A stretch of DNA of 64,000 nucleotides from BQWY01 sp046351095 (GTDB lineage Bacteria; Nitrospirota; Nitrospiria; Nitrospirales; Nitrospiraceae): the NCBI GenBank assembly GCA_046351095.1, contig JAXLZC010000001.1:2108001-2172000 (forward strand), read 5' to 3'. Below the pieces are notes generated by a model, which was not told the DNA's origin, did no database searches, and saw only the letters and a program-made list of their open reading frames with translations. The position numbers and the translations under genes were made by a program. This document shows positions 1 through 7,631 of the stretch, piece by piece. The stretch's first letter is position 1. Each line of letters begins with the position of its first letter.

Positions 1-30
1 TACCGATCAACAACAGAAGAGCATCGCGAC

Positions 31-1428
31 ATGAGACTGTCGTTCCACGGCGCTGCGCGCTCCGTCACCGGCAGCCGACATCTGTTGGAAGCGGGCGAGA
101 CCCGGCTCTTGCTCGACTGCGGCATGTTTCAAGGCTCGCGCGGCGAAGCGGATCGCCGCAATCGGAATATGGGCTTCGACGCGAAGTGCCTCACCGGCGT
201 CGTCCTGTCGCATGCACACATCGACCATTCGGGCGTGCTCCCCGTCCTCACGAAGCACGGGTTCAAGGGGCACGTGCACGCGACGGATGCGACCTGCGAC
301 TTGACGAAGGTCATGCTTGAGGATTCCGCCCGCATCCAGGAGCAGGACTGCAGTTACGTCAATCGGCACGAGCGTCGGCGCGACCGCGAATGTCGCGAGC
401 CGATCTACACCAGCGACGACGTGGACGCCATCGTGCGTCGGTTCGTCGGCCACGGCTACCACGAGCCGTTTAGGGTCGATCGCAACACGACCGTGCAGTT
501 GTACGATGCGGGCCATATCCTCGGCTCGACCGCCGTCCACGTGACGCTCGGCAATCGCGGCGCCACCCGCACCGTCCTGTTCAGCGGCGACCTCGGCCGG
601 TCGAACATGCCGATTCTGCGCGATCCTGATCCACCGCCGTCGGCGGACATCCTCATCCTCGAATCGACCTATGGCGACCGCTACCACGACAAGGACGCGC
701 GGGCGCGCATCGAGCAGGCCAAGGCCATGGTCGCGCACGCCGTCGCCCGCAAGAGCAAGATCATCGTCCCGGCCTTCGCCGTCGGCCGCACGCAAGAATT
801 GGTGATGCGGATCAAGGCGCTGGTCGCGAGCGGAGAGGTTCCACCGATCCCCATCTACATCGACTCCCCCTTGGCGAATAGGGCGACGGAGATTTTCAGA
901 CGCCACCAGAATGTCTTCGATGAGGAGACGCTGAAGACGTTCGACGAGACAGGCGATCCGTTCGCCGCGCGGTACATCCACTACGTCTCCAACCCGGAAG
1001 ACAGCAAAAAGCTGAACGAGATGCAGGGCCCCTGCGTGATCATCGCGGCCTCAGGCATGGCGGAAGGCGGCCGTATCGTCCATCACCTGCTGCACGGCAT
1101 CTCGAATCCCGACAACATCATCGCCATCGTCGGCTTCCAAGCGGAACATACGCTCGGGCGAAAGATCGTCGAGGGGTGGGACACGGTACCGATCTTCGGG
1201 CGGCCGATGCCGCTGCGCGCCAGGGTGGAAAAGATGAACGGCTTTTCCGCCCACGCGGATCGCGGCGACCTCTTGGCCTACGTGCGCGCGATGCACCCGA
1301 CGCCGAGCACCATCTTCATCGTGCACGGCGAGGAAAAGCAGGCTCTCTCGCTCGGCGCGGCGATTCAGGGCGAATATCCCGACATCACGATCGAGGTGCC
1401 GCGCAGCGATTCCAGTTATGAACTCTAA
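31..1428 (+). CDS. MBL-fold/beta-CASP RNA-processing exonuclease family protein
   Basis: This is a 465-residue metallo-beta-lactamase fold protein of the beta-CASP (CPSF-73/Ysh1-like) group, whose members cut or degrade RNA in the cytoplasm using two zinc ions. The metal motif HAHIDH lies at residues 61-66. A GDLGRSN segment and an ESTYGDR segment follow near residues 186-215, and the beta-CASP insert is marked by IIVPAFAVGRTQEL. The C-terminal MNGFSAHADRGDL segment supplies the last conserved histidine. Length is normal for the family. The start is the ATG at 31; the gene overlaps the next one by 11 bases, suggesting joint translation. The fold is certain, but the exact RNA substrate cannot be read from the sequence. 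Confidence 0.93.
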   Translation: MRLSFHGAARSVTGSRHLLEAGETRLLLDCGMFQGSRGEADRRNRNMGFDAKCLTGVVLSHAHIDHSGVLPVLTKHGFKGHVHATDATCDLTKVMLEDSARIQEQDCSYVNRHERRRDRECREPIYTSDDVDAIVRRFVGHGYHEPFRVDRNTTVQLYDAGHILGSTAVHVTLGNRGATRTVLFSGDLGRSNMPILRDPDPPPSADILILESTYGDRYHDKDARARIEQAKAMVAHAVARKSKIIVPAFAVGRTQELVMRIKALVASGEVPPIPIYIDSPLANRATEIFRRHQNVFDEETLKTFDETGDPFAARYIHYVSNPEDSKKLNEMQGPCVIIAASGMAEGGRIVHHLLHGISNPDNIIAIVGFQAEHTLGRKIVEGWDTVPIFGRPMPLRARVEKMNGFSAHADRGDLLAYVRAMHPTPSTIFIVHGEEKQALSLGAAIQGEYPDITIEVPRSDSSYEL

Positions 1429-2710
1429 CCATCCGCTTTTCGTACGCTGCGTTGGTCCGTATACCCTGCTCATGGTTGCGGCGGTCGTTGGTGCGTTTGC
1501 AACCGAGCCGCTGTCGTCAACAGGTGCGACAGCCTTCGCCCAAACATCCCCGCCGACATCGACCTCGGTTCCGCCGCCCACGCCGATCCCCGGTGATGCG
1601 TCACGCGCCCGGGTGCGAGCGCTCGGCATCACCATCGGCCACTACGCCCCGGGACCGTTGAATGCCATCACCGATGTCGCCGGAGTGAAAGTCGGTCACG
1701 TCACGCTCATCGAGGGCGACGGCCCGTTGGTGCCGGGCAAAGGCCCGATCCGCACCGGCGCGACCGTCGTCATTCCACGCGAGAATGTCTGGCACCACAA
1801 AGTGCCGGCCGGCGCATTTGTCTTGAACGGCACCGGAGAAATGACGGGCCTCGCATGGGTCGCAGAGTCCGGCTTTCTCGAATATCCCATAGCACTCACA
1901 AACACCTTGAACATCCCACGTGTCGCGAATGGCGTCATGAGCTGGATGATCAAACACTATCCGGCCATCGGCATCGAAGACGATACGCTCACGCCGGTCG
2001 TCGCAGAATGTGATGATGGTCGCCTAAACGATATCCAGGGCCGGCACGTGTCAGAGCAGGATGTGATGGCTGCGTTAGAAGGTGCAAGCGGCGGTCCGGT
2101 GAAAGAGGGGACAGTCGGAGCCGGCACCGGCATGGTATCGTACGGATTCAAAGGGGGGATCGGAACCTCGTCGAGACAATTGCCGGATAAAGACGGCGGC
2201 TATACCCTCGGCGTGCTTGTGAATGCCAACCATGGCCGTCGACCGGAACTCGTCATCGCCGGCGTGCCGGTCGGGAAACTCTACGAGCCGCCAGCGCAAG
2301 CACAACAACCGTCTCAAGCACTCTCACCCGGTCAGAGTGAGGGGTCCATCATCGTGATCATCGCCACCGATGCCCCGCTCGATAGCCGACAGCTCACGCG
2401 ACTGGCCAAACGCGCTGCGCTGGGCCTGGCCCGCACCGGCTCCACGGTGCGACACGGCAGCGGCGACTTCATGCTCGCATTTTCGACGGGAAATATCATT
2501 CCCCACTACCCCAAAGAACCGACCTATCAGCTGACCCATCTGGCAGATACGCATCTCAACTCGTTGATCACCGCCACGGTCGAAGCTACGGAAGAAGCCA
2601 TTCTGAACGCCCTCACCATGGCCACCACAGTCACGGGCCGCGATGGTCGGCGTATCGAGGCCATCGACCTGGACCGGGTGAAAACACTGATCGCCGTGCC
2701 AACACCCTAG
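1418..2710 (+). CDS. P1 family peptidase (DmpA/L-aminopeptidase D-esterase type), exported
   Basis: This 430-residue protein belongs to the DmpA/BapA family of N-terminal-nucleophile aminopeptidases, which self-cleave between Gly and Ser to make an alpha/beta heterodimer. The expected cleavage site is Gly309-Ser310, in the stretch EGSIIVIIATDAPLDSR, and it is followed by the conserved RAALGLARTGS. The first 40 or so residues form a signal peptide with a hydrophobic core (LLMVAAVVGAFA) and an AFAQ cleavage site, then a Ser/Pro-rich linker, so the mature enzyme is probably periplasmic. Its ATG sits inside the stop region of the upstream nuclease gene (11-base overlap). Substrate preference (D- versus beta-amino acid peptides) is not visible. 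Confidence 0.92.
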   Translation: MNSNHPLFVRCVGPYTLLMVAAVVGAFATEPLSSTGATAFAQTSPPTSTSVPPPTPIPGDASRARVRALGITIGHYAPGPLNAITDVAGVKVGHVTLIEGDGPLVPGKGPIRTGATVVIPRENVWHHKVPAGAFVLNGTGEMTGLAWVAESGFLEYPIALTNTLNIPRVANGVMSWMIKHYPAIGIEDDTLTPVVAECDDGRLNDIQGRHVSEQDVMAALEGASGGPVKEGTVGAGTGMVSYGFKGGIGTSSRQLPDKDGGYTLGVLVNANHGRRPELVIAGVPVGKLYEPPAQAQQPSQALSPGQSEGSIIVIIATDAPLDSRQLTRLAKRAALGLARTGSTVRHGSGDFMLAFSTGNIIPHYPKEPTYQLTHLADTHLNSLITATVEATEEAILNALTMATTVTGRDGRRIEAIDLDRVKTLIAVPTP

Positions 2711-2798
2711 GACATTATCCTAGTAATCCACTCACGATCCTCAAGTCTGACCAGGCCCCCACCGATACCGGAGGACCGTGTTCACCATGGAGGGCATC

Positions 2799-4319
2799 AT
2801 GGCCGTTCGCAGTTCGTGTCTGTCTACGCGATCCACCCCCGGGAGATCCAAGGGTCCACACCTTAGCACCTGGGGCGCCGTCATCGGCAAGGTCGTCGTG
2901 GTATTGGTGAACAGCTACTTCCTCCTGGGCATGGCCGATTGTGGGAACAATAACCCGGTCCCGTCGGCTCCGCCCCCAACGCTTTCAGCCTTAACCCCGT
3001 CTAGTGGCACGTTGACGCCGAGCTTTGCGTCGGCCACCACCGCCTACAGCCTCACGCTCACCGGCGGGTCGAGTCTCACGCTCACGCCGACGGCCGGAGA
3101 ATCGGACACGACAATCACAGTCGAGGGGACCCCCGTCACGAGTGGAACAGCGTCCAGCGCACTGGCGATTCCCCTCGGCACCACAACCGTCACCGTCGCC
3201 CTGACCGGGACGGGAGGCGGCACCACCAGCTACACCATCGCCGTCACACGGCTGGCCACGCCGACCCTCTCAGCGCTCAGTCTCTCAGCCGGGCAGTTGA
3301 ATCCACCCTTTGCTCCCAGCGTCACGACCTACGACACGATGTTCATCGGCAACACCAACGTCACCGTCACGCCGACGGCCACGAGCGGCACGATCACGGT
3401 CAACAGCACGCCTGTCGCCAGCAGCACGGCGTCGGGCGCCATCACGCTCCCGACGGGCAACACGACGATCACCGTGGCCGTAACCGGCACGGGCGGGACC
3501 ACCACCTATACCATTACCGCGCACCGGCTCACCCAGCAGGCCTATGCCAAGGCTTCCAATACGGGGACCCTCGATAAATTCGGTCGAACGGTTGCCCTGG
3601 ATGGCGACACCTTGGTGGTTGGAACCATTGGGGAAGACAGCGCCGCCACGGGGATCAACGGGAACCAGAGTGACAACAGCGCGAGTGGCAGCGGCGCCGT
3701 CTATGTGTTTACCCGCAACGGGAGTACTTGGACACAACAGGCCTACATCAAGGCCTCCAATACCGGGGCCTTTGATGAATTTGGTGCTAGCGTGGCCCTC
3801 TCCGGCGACACACTAGCCGTGGGGGCCATCGGAGAAGACAGCAGTGCGACGGGGATCAACGGCAACGAGGCCGACAATAGCGCAAGTAGCAGCGGCGCCG
3901 TCTATGTCTTCACGCGCAGCGGGACGACCTGGACGCAGCAGGCCTATGTCAAAGCCTCCGATACAGAAGCTGGAAATCTCTTCGGCTGGAGCCTAGCGCT
4001 CTCCGGCGACACGCTGGCCGTAGGAGCCACCCAGGAAAACAGCAGCGCCACGGGGGTCAACGGCAACGAGGCCAACAACAGCGCGACTGGCAGCGGCGCG
4101 GTCTATGTGTTCACGCGCAGCGGCAGTACCTGGTCGCAGCAGGCCTATGTCAAGGCCTCCAATACCGGAGCCAACGATACCTTTGGCCACAGCGTGGCCC
4201 TCTCCGGCGACACGCTGGCCGTGGCGGCTCTCGGTGAGGACAGCGCCGCGACGGGGATCAACGGCAATGAGGCCGACAACAGCGCGAGCGCCAGCGGGGC
4301 CGCGTATGTGTTCCGGTAG
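2799..4319 (+). CDS. Secreted protein with cadherin-like beta-sandwich and FG-GAP-like repeats
   Basis: The protein starts with a Lys/Arg-containing leader and a hydrophobic stretch (VIGKVVVVLVNSYFLLGM) ending near a Cys, so it is exported and possibly lipid-anchored. Two cadherin-like beta-sandwich units follow (LSALTPSSGTLTPSF and LSALSLSAGQLNPPF mark their starts). Four FG-GAP-type repeats of 67 residues come next, each with QQAY.KAS, a FG..VALSGDTLAVGA core, and G(I/V)NGN. Such repeats fold as beta-propeller blades and often bind ligands at the cell surface. The start is uncertain: ATG 2799 has GGAGGG four bases upstream, while ATG 2787 and GTG 2778 are in-frame alternatives. The last repeat is slightly short and ends at the stop codon. 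No enzymatic motif is seen. Confidence 0.75.
   Translation: MAVRSSCLSTRSTPGRSKGPHLSTWGAVIGKVVVVLVNSYFLLGMADCGNNNPVPSAPPPTLSALTPSSGTLTPSFASATTAYSLTLTGGSSLTLTPTAGESDTTITVEGTPVTSGTASSALAIPLGTTTVTVALTGTGGGTTSYTIAVTRLATPTLSALSLSAGQLNPPFAPSVTTYDTMFIGNTNVTVTPTATSGTITVNSTPVASSTASGAITLPTGNTTITVAVTGTGGTTTYTITAHRLTQQAYAKASNTGTLDKFGRTVALDGDTLVVGTIGEDSAATGINGNQSDNSASGSGAVYVFTRNGSTWTQQAYIKASNTGAFDEFGASVALSGDTLAVGAIGEDSSATGINGNEADNSASSSGAVYVFTRSGTTWTQQAYVKASDTEAGNLFGWSLALSGDTLAVGATQENSSATGVNGNEANNSATGSGAVYVFTRSGSTWSQQAYVKASNTGANDTFGHSVALSGDTLAVAALGEDSAATGINGNEADNSASASGAAYVFR
3534..4316 (+). repeat. Four tandem 201-bp coding repeats
   Basis: The codons for the conserved QQAY motif begin at 3534, 3735, 3936 and 4137, an exact 201-bp period. 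The fourth unit stops about 20 bp short. The copies share long identical stretches such as ctctccggcgacac, so they can recombine with each other and change copy number. Confidence 0.9.
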
Positions 4320-4544
4320 CGGATCGTTCTGAGTTCCTCGCGGGACACGCCGGTGGTCGCGCAGAGGCTCCTCGTCCCGTTACCGTGCCGCTGCCAACCG
4401 CCGGCCCCGTGTAGGGCGCTCACTCCCTCAGGGCATCGCCGACCTATCGCCCACTGACAGGCCTCGACCCTCTGGCGCTGTTCGCTTGCAATTGTCGCCG
4501 ACGCAAGGCTAAGCTTTCGCCCACACGAGGACGCCGCAGCGACG

Positions 4545-4772
4545 ATGGCAGACTATCAAATCGGCGGAGGGTTGCGGCTGACCACCGCCGTGGAGAAGAC
4601 GCAGTCCTTTGCGAACTTTCTCCAGACGCGGTTGCTGCACGCGATCGAATCCCAAGACCCGACCGAGTTGCATTACTTACTCGCGCAACTCGATGACTAC
4701 CATTCGTACATGTGGCGCTACTACAAGAAACTCCGCGAGGAGCGCAAAGAGCGGTTCGACCCGAACGTCTAG
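4545..4772 (+). CDS. Small conserved-looking protein, 75 residues, unknown
   Basis: I do not recognise this 75-residue protein. It has no signal peptide or membrane segment. It is predicted to be mostly helical, with Leu-rich heptad-like spacing (FANFLQTRLLHAIESQD) followed by a charged, aromatic C-terminal half rich in Tyr, Lys, Arg and Glu (DDYHSYMWRYYKK). It reads like a small cytoplasmic helical adaptor. It begins with ATG after a weak purine stretch (gagga) and lies 27 bases upstream of the FIST gene on the same strand, so the two are probably cotranscribed. The 225 bases before it (4320-4544) hold no gene that I can support. Confidence 0.6.
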   Translation: MADYQIGGGLRLTTAVEKTQSFANFLQTRLLHAIESQDPTELHYLLAQLDDYHSYMWRYYKKLREERKERFDPNV

Positions 4773-4799
4773 CTGCCCGCCTCGCGCACACGGCTTTTG

Positions 4800-6008
4800 A
4801 TGACCGCAACCGCCCACACCACCTCGCTCCGCTTCGCCCAAGCGCTCACGCATACGATCGACGCCGAAGCGGCCGGTGAGGAGGTGGCGCGTACGTTGCT
4901 CGACGGACTCGGCGGCGCCGTCCCCGACCTCGCTTGCATGTTTTTCTCCGGTCATTACTGCGACCATGCGGAACGTTTGGTGGCGGCCGTTCGTGCGCAC
5001 CTACCCACCGCCAGCCTGATCGGCTGCAGCGGCGAAGGCATCATCTCCGGCGACCACGAGTTCGAAGAAGCGCCCGCCGTCGTCTTGTGGGGCGCGGTAT
5101 TGCCCGGCACGACCATCGCGCCGGTGCGCCTGTCGTTCGATACGCTGGAATTCGACGGCGTCGATCCGGTCTGGCCGGAGCCGGTCGGCCAGGACAGCGA
5201 CAAGCCTCCCGTGCTGCTGATGTTGGCGGATCCCTTTTCGACACCCGTGAAGGACACCTTGTCGGCATTGGCCGACGAACATCCGACGGTGCGCGCCGTC
5301 GGCGGGCTGGCAGGCGGTGGACGACAAGCGGGCGACCATCGATTGGTGTTGAACGATCAGATCTTCGACAGCGGCTTGGTCGGCTGTTTGTTATCGGGCG
5401 GCGTCGAGATCCACACGGTGATTTCGCAAGGCTGCCGCCCCATCGGCGACCGGTACATCGTGACGCGCAGCGAGCACAACGTCGTGTACGAACTCGGCGG
5501 CCAACCGGCGCTGGAACAATTGCAGCAAACGTTCGACGCGCTCTCGACGTCCGAACAACGCCACGCGCATCGCGCGCTGCATCTCGGCCTCGCGATGAAC
5601 GAGCACAAGGAACGGTTCGAACGAGGCGACTTCCTCGTCCGCAACGTCATCGGCGCCGATCGGACGACCGGATCGATTGCGGTCGGCGACACGGTGCAAG
5701 AAGGCCAGACCGTCCAATTCCATCTGCGCGATGCAGAATCCGCGAGCGAAGACCTGACCATCATGCTGAACCGCGTGCGTACGCAAGTCGGGCCCACGCC
5801 GCTAGGCGCGTTGATGTTCAGCTGCTGCGGGCGCGGCCAACACCTGTTCGGCACGCCGCATCACGACGCGCGCCGCGTCCACATGATGTTGGGCGACTCC
5901 GTGCTGGGCGGCTTTTTCTGCCAAGGCGAAATCGGCCCGGTCGGCGACCAGAATTTTCTCCACGGCTACACGGCCAGTATCGTCGTCTTTGCGGAGTCGA
6001 AATCATGA
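4800..6008 (+). CDS. FIST domain protein (FIST_N + FIST_C)
   Basis: The 402-residue protein is a stand-alone FIST sensor domain. The N-terminal part has the typical small-residue pattern (LIGCSGEGIISG near residues 70-85, then AVGGLAGGG), and the C-terminal part carries FSCCGRGQHLFGTP and GGFFCQGEIGPVG. FIST domains are proposed to sense small ligands such as amino acids and usually sit N-terminal to kinases, cyclases or chemotaxis modules; here no output domain is attached. A TTG codon directly precedes the ATG at 4800, which I take as the start. Its stop overlaps the start of the FKBP gene by four bases (ATGA), so the two are translationally coupled. Confidence 0.88.
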   Translation: MTATAHTTSLRFAQALTHTIDAEAAGEEVARTLLDGLGGAVPDLACMFFSGHYCDHAERLVAAVRAHLPTASLIGCSGEGIISGDHEFEEAPAVVLWGAVLPGTTIAPVRLSFDTLEFDGVDPVWPEPVGQDSDKPPVLLMLADPFSTPVKDTLSALADEHPTVRAVGGLAGGGRQAGDHRLVLNDQIFDSGLVGCLLSGGVEIHTVISQGCRPIGDRYIVTRSEHNVVYELGGQPALEQLQQTFDALSTSEQRHAHRALHLGLAMNEHKERFERGDFLVRNVIGADRTTGSIAVGDTVQEGQTVQFHLRDAESASEDLTIMLNRVRTQVGPTPLGALMFSCCGRGQHLFGTPHHDARRVHMMLGDSVLGGFFCQGEIGPVGDQNFLHGYTASIVVFAESKS

Positions 6009-6466
6009 ACCCCGTTCGCCGCGCCTGTGTCCTGTGTGCACTCGTCGCCGCAGCATCCATTCAGACCGTATTCGTGTCACCGACTTTCGCAGAGCAGAAA
6101 GGATCCGTTCCCATGGCAGATGCACACGAGACCGTCACGCCCTCCGGCTTACAATATGTCGACCTCGTGGTCGGCACGGGTGATCAAGCGAAAGCAGGCG
6201 ACCTCGTCGTCGTGCATTACACCGGCTGGTTAACCGACGGCAAAAAATTCGACAGCTCCCTCGACCGCCGCGATCCGTTTTCGTTCAACCTCGGCGCGGG
6301 CCGCGTCATCAAAGGATGGGACGAAGGCGTGCAAGGCATGAAAGTCGGCGGCAAACGGAAACTCACGATTCCCTCTGCGCTCGGCTACGGCGCGCGCGGT
6401 GCCGGTGGCGTGATTCCGCCGAATGCCACGCTGATCTTCGACGTCGAACTGTTGGAAGTGCGCTGA
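6005..6466 (+). CDS. FKBP-type peptidyl-prolyl cis-trans isomerase, exported
   Basis: This 153-residue protein has an N-terminal signal peptide (CVLCALVAAASIQTVF, cut near PTFAEQ) and one FKBP domain from about residue 45 to the end. Family hallmarks are VVHYTGWLTDGKKFDSS, the FNLGAGRVIKGWDEGVQGM segment and GYGARGAGGVIPPNATL, which together form the prolyl-isomerase pocket. It should speed proline isomerisation during folding of envelope proteins. The start ATG at 6005 overlaps the FIST stop codon. A much longer reading frame runs upstream of it, but that part is only the shadow of the FIST gene. Confidence 0.93.
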   Translation: MNPVRRACVLCALVAAASIQTVFVSPTFAEQKGSVPMADAHETVTPSGLQYVDLVVGTGDQAKAGDLVVVHYTGWLTDGKKFDSSLDRRDPFSFNLGAGRVIKGWDEGVQGMKVGGKRKLTIPSALGYGARGAGGVIPPNATLIFDVELLEVR

Positions 6467-6477
6467 TCCCCGCCTCG

Positions 6478-7587
6478 ATGGCCCGCACCCCGCTTTACGA
6501 CGCACACGTTGCCGCCGGCGGTCGCCTCGTCGACTTCGCCGGATGGGACATGCCGATGCAATACTCCGGCGTGCTCGACGAATATCACGCCGTCCGCACG
6601 AAGGCCGGACTCTTCGACGTCAGCCACATGGGACGGATCTCCGTCACCGGCGCAGGCGCGCTCGACTTTTTGCAGCGCGTCACGACCAACGATGTCGCCA
6701 CCATCGCCGTCGGCCAGGCGCAGTACGGCATGGTGTGTACGGAATCCGGCGGCATCAAAGACGATATTTTTGTCTACCGCCTGGCGGATCGCGACTATCT
6801 CGTCTGCGTCAACGCGTCGAATCGCGAGAAGATCGTCGCCTGGTTCCACCAACACAATCGGAAACCAGCAGAGTGTGTGATCGTGGATCCATCCGCGGAC
6901 ATGGCGCAAGTGGCCGTGCAAGGTCCCGCCTCACGCGCGGTTCTTGGCGCCATCGGGTTGCCGGACGCCACCACCATGAAGCTGCGCCATTGCGCCGTGG
7001 TGACCTTGATGGGTGCGCCGTGCACGTTGGCGCGCACCGGCTACACCGGCGAGTTAGGCTTTGAACTGTATTTTCCTGCGAAGCTGGCTCGCCAGGTCTG
7101 GGATCGCGTGCTGCTGGAAGGACAAGCCCATGGGGTAAAGCCCGCCGGGTTGGGCGCGCGCGATCTGCTGCGTTTGGAGATGGCGTATCTCTTGTACGGG
7201 AATGACATGTCCGAAGAAACCACGCCGCTGGAAGCCGGAGCAGCCTGGGCGGTTGCGCTGCACAAACCGAACTTTATCGGACGGACGGCGCTGCTCGCAC
7301 AGAACGACGCGCTCCCACGACGCCTCATCGGGTTTGAATTGTTGGAGAAGGCCGTGCCTCGTCATGGCTGCCTGATCCGCCGAGCTGACGGCGACGGCGG
7401 ACAGATCGGCGAAGTCACCAGCGGGAATCTCTCCCCCTTACTACAAAAGGGCATCGGTATGGGCTACGTACCCATGGCCCACACGGCGGTCGGATCGCGC
7501 CTCGTCATCGACATCCGCGGGAAACTCGTCCCGGCCGTCGTCGTCAAACCGCCCTTCTACTCGCACAAACGCCCCGCATCGACCTGA
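6478..7587 (+). CDS. gcvT: Glycine cleavage system aminomethyltransferase (T protein)
   Basis: The 369-residue product matches GcvT over its whole length. The T protein takes the aminomethyl group from lipoyl-H protein, releases ammonia and passes the one-carbon unit to tetrahydrofolate. Recognisable parts are the N terminus (TPLYDAHVAAGGRLVDFAGW), DVSHMGRISVTG, the folate-site region RTGYTGELGFELY, GLGARDLLRLE, and the C-terminal EVTSGNLSPLLQKGIGMGYV. The ATG at 6478 lies 11 bases after the FKBP stop, making it the third gene of the FIST-FKBP-gcvT run. gcvP is 14 kb away on the other strand and gcvH is not in the window. No glycine riboswitch is visible upstream. Confidence 0.97.
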   Translation: MARTPLYDAHVAAGGRLVDFAGWDMPMQYSGVLDEYHAVRTKAGLFDVSHMGRISVTGAGALDFLQRVTTNDVATIAVGQAQYGMVCTESGGIKDDIFVYRLADRDYLVCVNASNREKIVAWFHQHNRKPAECVIVDPSADMAQVAVQGPASRAVLGAIGLPDATTMKLRHCAVVTLMGAPCTLARTGYTGELGFELYFPAKLARQVWDRVLLEGQAHGVKPAGLGARDLLRLEMAYLLYGNDMSEETTPLEAGAAWAVALHKPNFIGRTALLAQNDALPRRLIGFELLEKAVPRHGCLIRRADGDGGQIGEVTSGNLSPLLQKGIGMGYVPMAHTAVGSRLVIDIRGKLVPAVVVKPPFYSHKRPAST

Positions 7588-7631
7588 GGCCGACACGGGG
7601 CGTCGTTCGTGCACGACGTCACAGCATCGCG

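Noticed and set aside
4934..6004. Long N-terminal extension of the FKBP frame
   Set aside because: This part runs through the FIST gene in another phase; the FKBP signal peptide begins at ATG 6005.
7571..7618. Short inverted repeats between gcvT and the PhoX gene
   Set aside because: Stems of 6-7 bp with large or G-T-rich loops and no T-tract; too weak to call a terminator.
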